From positions 1 through 15,317 of the forward strand of contig JANYGE010000103.1 in assembly GCA_025362535.1 (NCBI GenBank): 15,317 nt of DNA, given 5' to 3'. The position numbers and the translations under genes were made by a program. Shown in pieces: positions 14,838 through 15,317 of this stretch. The first letter of the stretch is position 1. Every line of letters begins with the position of its first letter. Source of the stretch: Hyphomicrobiales bacterium (GTDB lineage Bacteria > Pseudomonadota > Alphaproteobacteria > Rhizobiales > Aestuariivirgaceae). The notes below the pieces were generated by a model. It was not told the origin of the DNA. It made no database searches and saw only the letters and a list, made by a program, of their open reading frames with translations.

Positions 14838-15317
14838 TGCAAACTCATTTTACTCCAGCGCAATTGTCCAACCCTCACATCGCGGACTCTAACAGTGTCT
14901 TGCGCAAATGCGTTCATTGTGGCTTCTGCACAGCCACCTGCCCCACCTATGTGTTGTTGGGTGATGAGCTTGATAGTCCGCGTGGGCGAATTTATTTGAT
15001 CAAGGAGATGTTGGAGAAAGGTGAAGCTGCCACCGTCGAAACAGTAAAGCATGTGGATCGCTGCCTCTCCTGTCTCTCTTGCATGACCACTTGTCCGTCC
15101 GGTGTGAATTACATGCATCTTATAGACCATGCGCGGATTCATATCGAGCAAACTTATAAACGTCCGTATACGGAGCGTTTTTTGCGTAATATCCTGGCTT
15201 TTGCAATGCCACACCCCCCCTTATTTCGTTTGGCTTTAATTGTGGCTAGGCTTGCCTCACCCTTTAAACCTGTCTTTGCAGCTTTGGGTGCAAAGCGCAT
15301 TTCTGCATTGCTTGATA
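14837..15317 (+). CDS. glcF: Glycolate oxidase iron-sulfur subunit GlcF (5' part)
   Basis: This is the iron-sulfur subunit of glycolate oxidase, which carries electrons from the flavin subunits towards the membrane quinone pool. Only the first 160 residues are in the window; the gene leaves at the right edge with its frame open. Two 4Fe-4S ferredoxin-type clusters are visible: CVHCGFCTATCP (C25, C28, C31, C35) and CLSCLSCMTTCPSG (C76, C79, C82, C86). Between them is LLGDELDSPRGRIYLIKEML, typical of GlcF. The CCG domains expected further on are cut off. The ATG overlaps the glcE stop by one base. A run of seven C at 15214-15220 lies in frame and does not break the reading frame. Confidence 0.94.
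   Translation, partial: MQTHFTPAQLSNPHIADSNSVLRKCVHCGFCTATCPTYVLLGDELDSPRGRIYLIKEMLEKGEAATVETVKHVDRCLSCLSCMTTCPSGVNYMHLIDHARIHIEQTYKRPYTERFLRNILAFAMPHPPLFRLALIVARLASPFKPVFAALGAKRISALLD

Noticed and set aside
15214..15220. Run of seven C in glcF as a phase-variation tract
   Set aside because: The frame is intact through it, seven bases is short for a slippery tract, and a core metabolic subunit is an unlikely phase-variable gene.

Overview
The window looks like chromosomal DNA of an alphaproteobacterium, probably in or near the Hyphomicrobiales (Rhizobiales). The reasons are the gene content (a Bmp-type purine transporter beside membrane-bound urate oxidase PuuD, and iol and glcDEF genes) and two kinds of palindromic repeat that look rhizobial. 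This placement is inferred from protein and repeat resemblance only. No RNA gene, CRISPR array, transposase or origin is visible.

Region 1 (1-7210, + strand) is a purine uptake and breakdown operon. It runs: end of an ABC ATPase, two permeases, a periplasmic Bmp-family binding protein, puuD (urate to 5-hydroxyisourate), uraD (OHCU decarboxylase) and guaD (guanine to xanthine). Most junctions overlap by 1-17 bases. The two real gaps each hold a palindrome: a 45-base hairpin before the binding-protein gene, and a 122-base multi-hairpin element before puuD. A second copy of the larger element sits inside uraD. It adds 114 bases (38 codons) in frame, and removing them restores a normal-looking UraD sequence. 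This is the most notable observation in the window.

Region 2 (7272-9845, - strand) is a compact three-gene operon: an IolC-like PfkB kinase, an IolB-like isomerase and a class II aldolase. Together they fit the lower part of myo-inositol catabolism (5-deoxyglucuronate to 2-deoxy-5-ketogluconate, its 6-phosphate, then C3 products). The kinase is single-domain, so the separate aldolase presumably supplies the cleavage step. iolD, iolE, iolA and an assured iolG are not in the window.

Region 3 (9918-15317, + strand) diverges from region 2 across a 72-base gap. It holds two Gfo/Idh/MocA-family dehydrogenases, probably acting on a cyclitol or sugar, followed closely by glcD, glcE and the start of glcF. 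These encode the three subunits of a glycolate (2-hydroxyacid) oxidase. glcF runs off the right edge. Tight spacing suggests one transcript. Purine breakdown through allantoin and glycolate oxidation both lead to glyoxylate, which may explain the neighbourhood, but this is inference.
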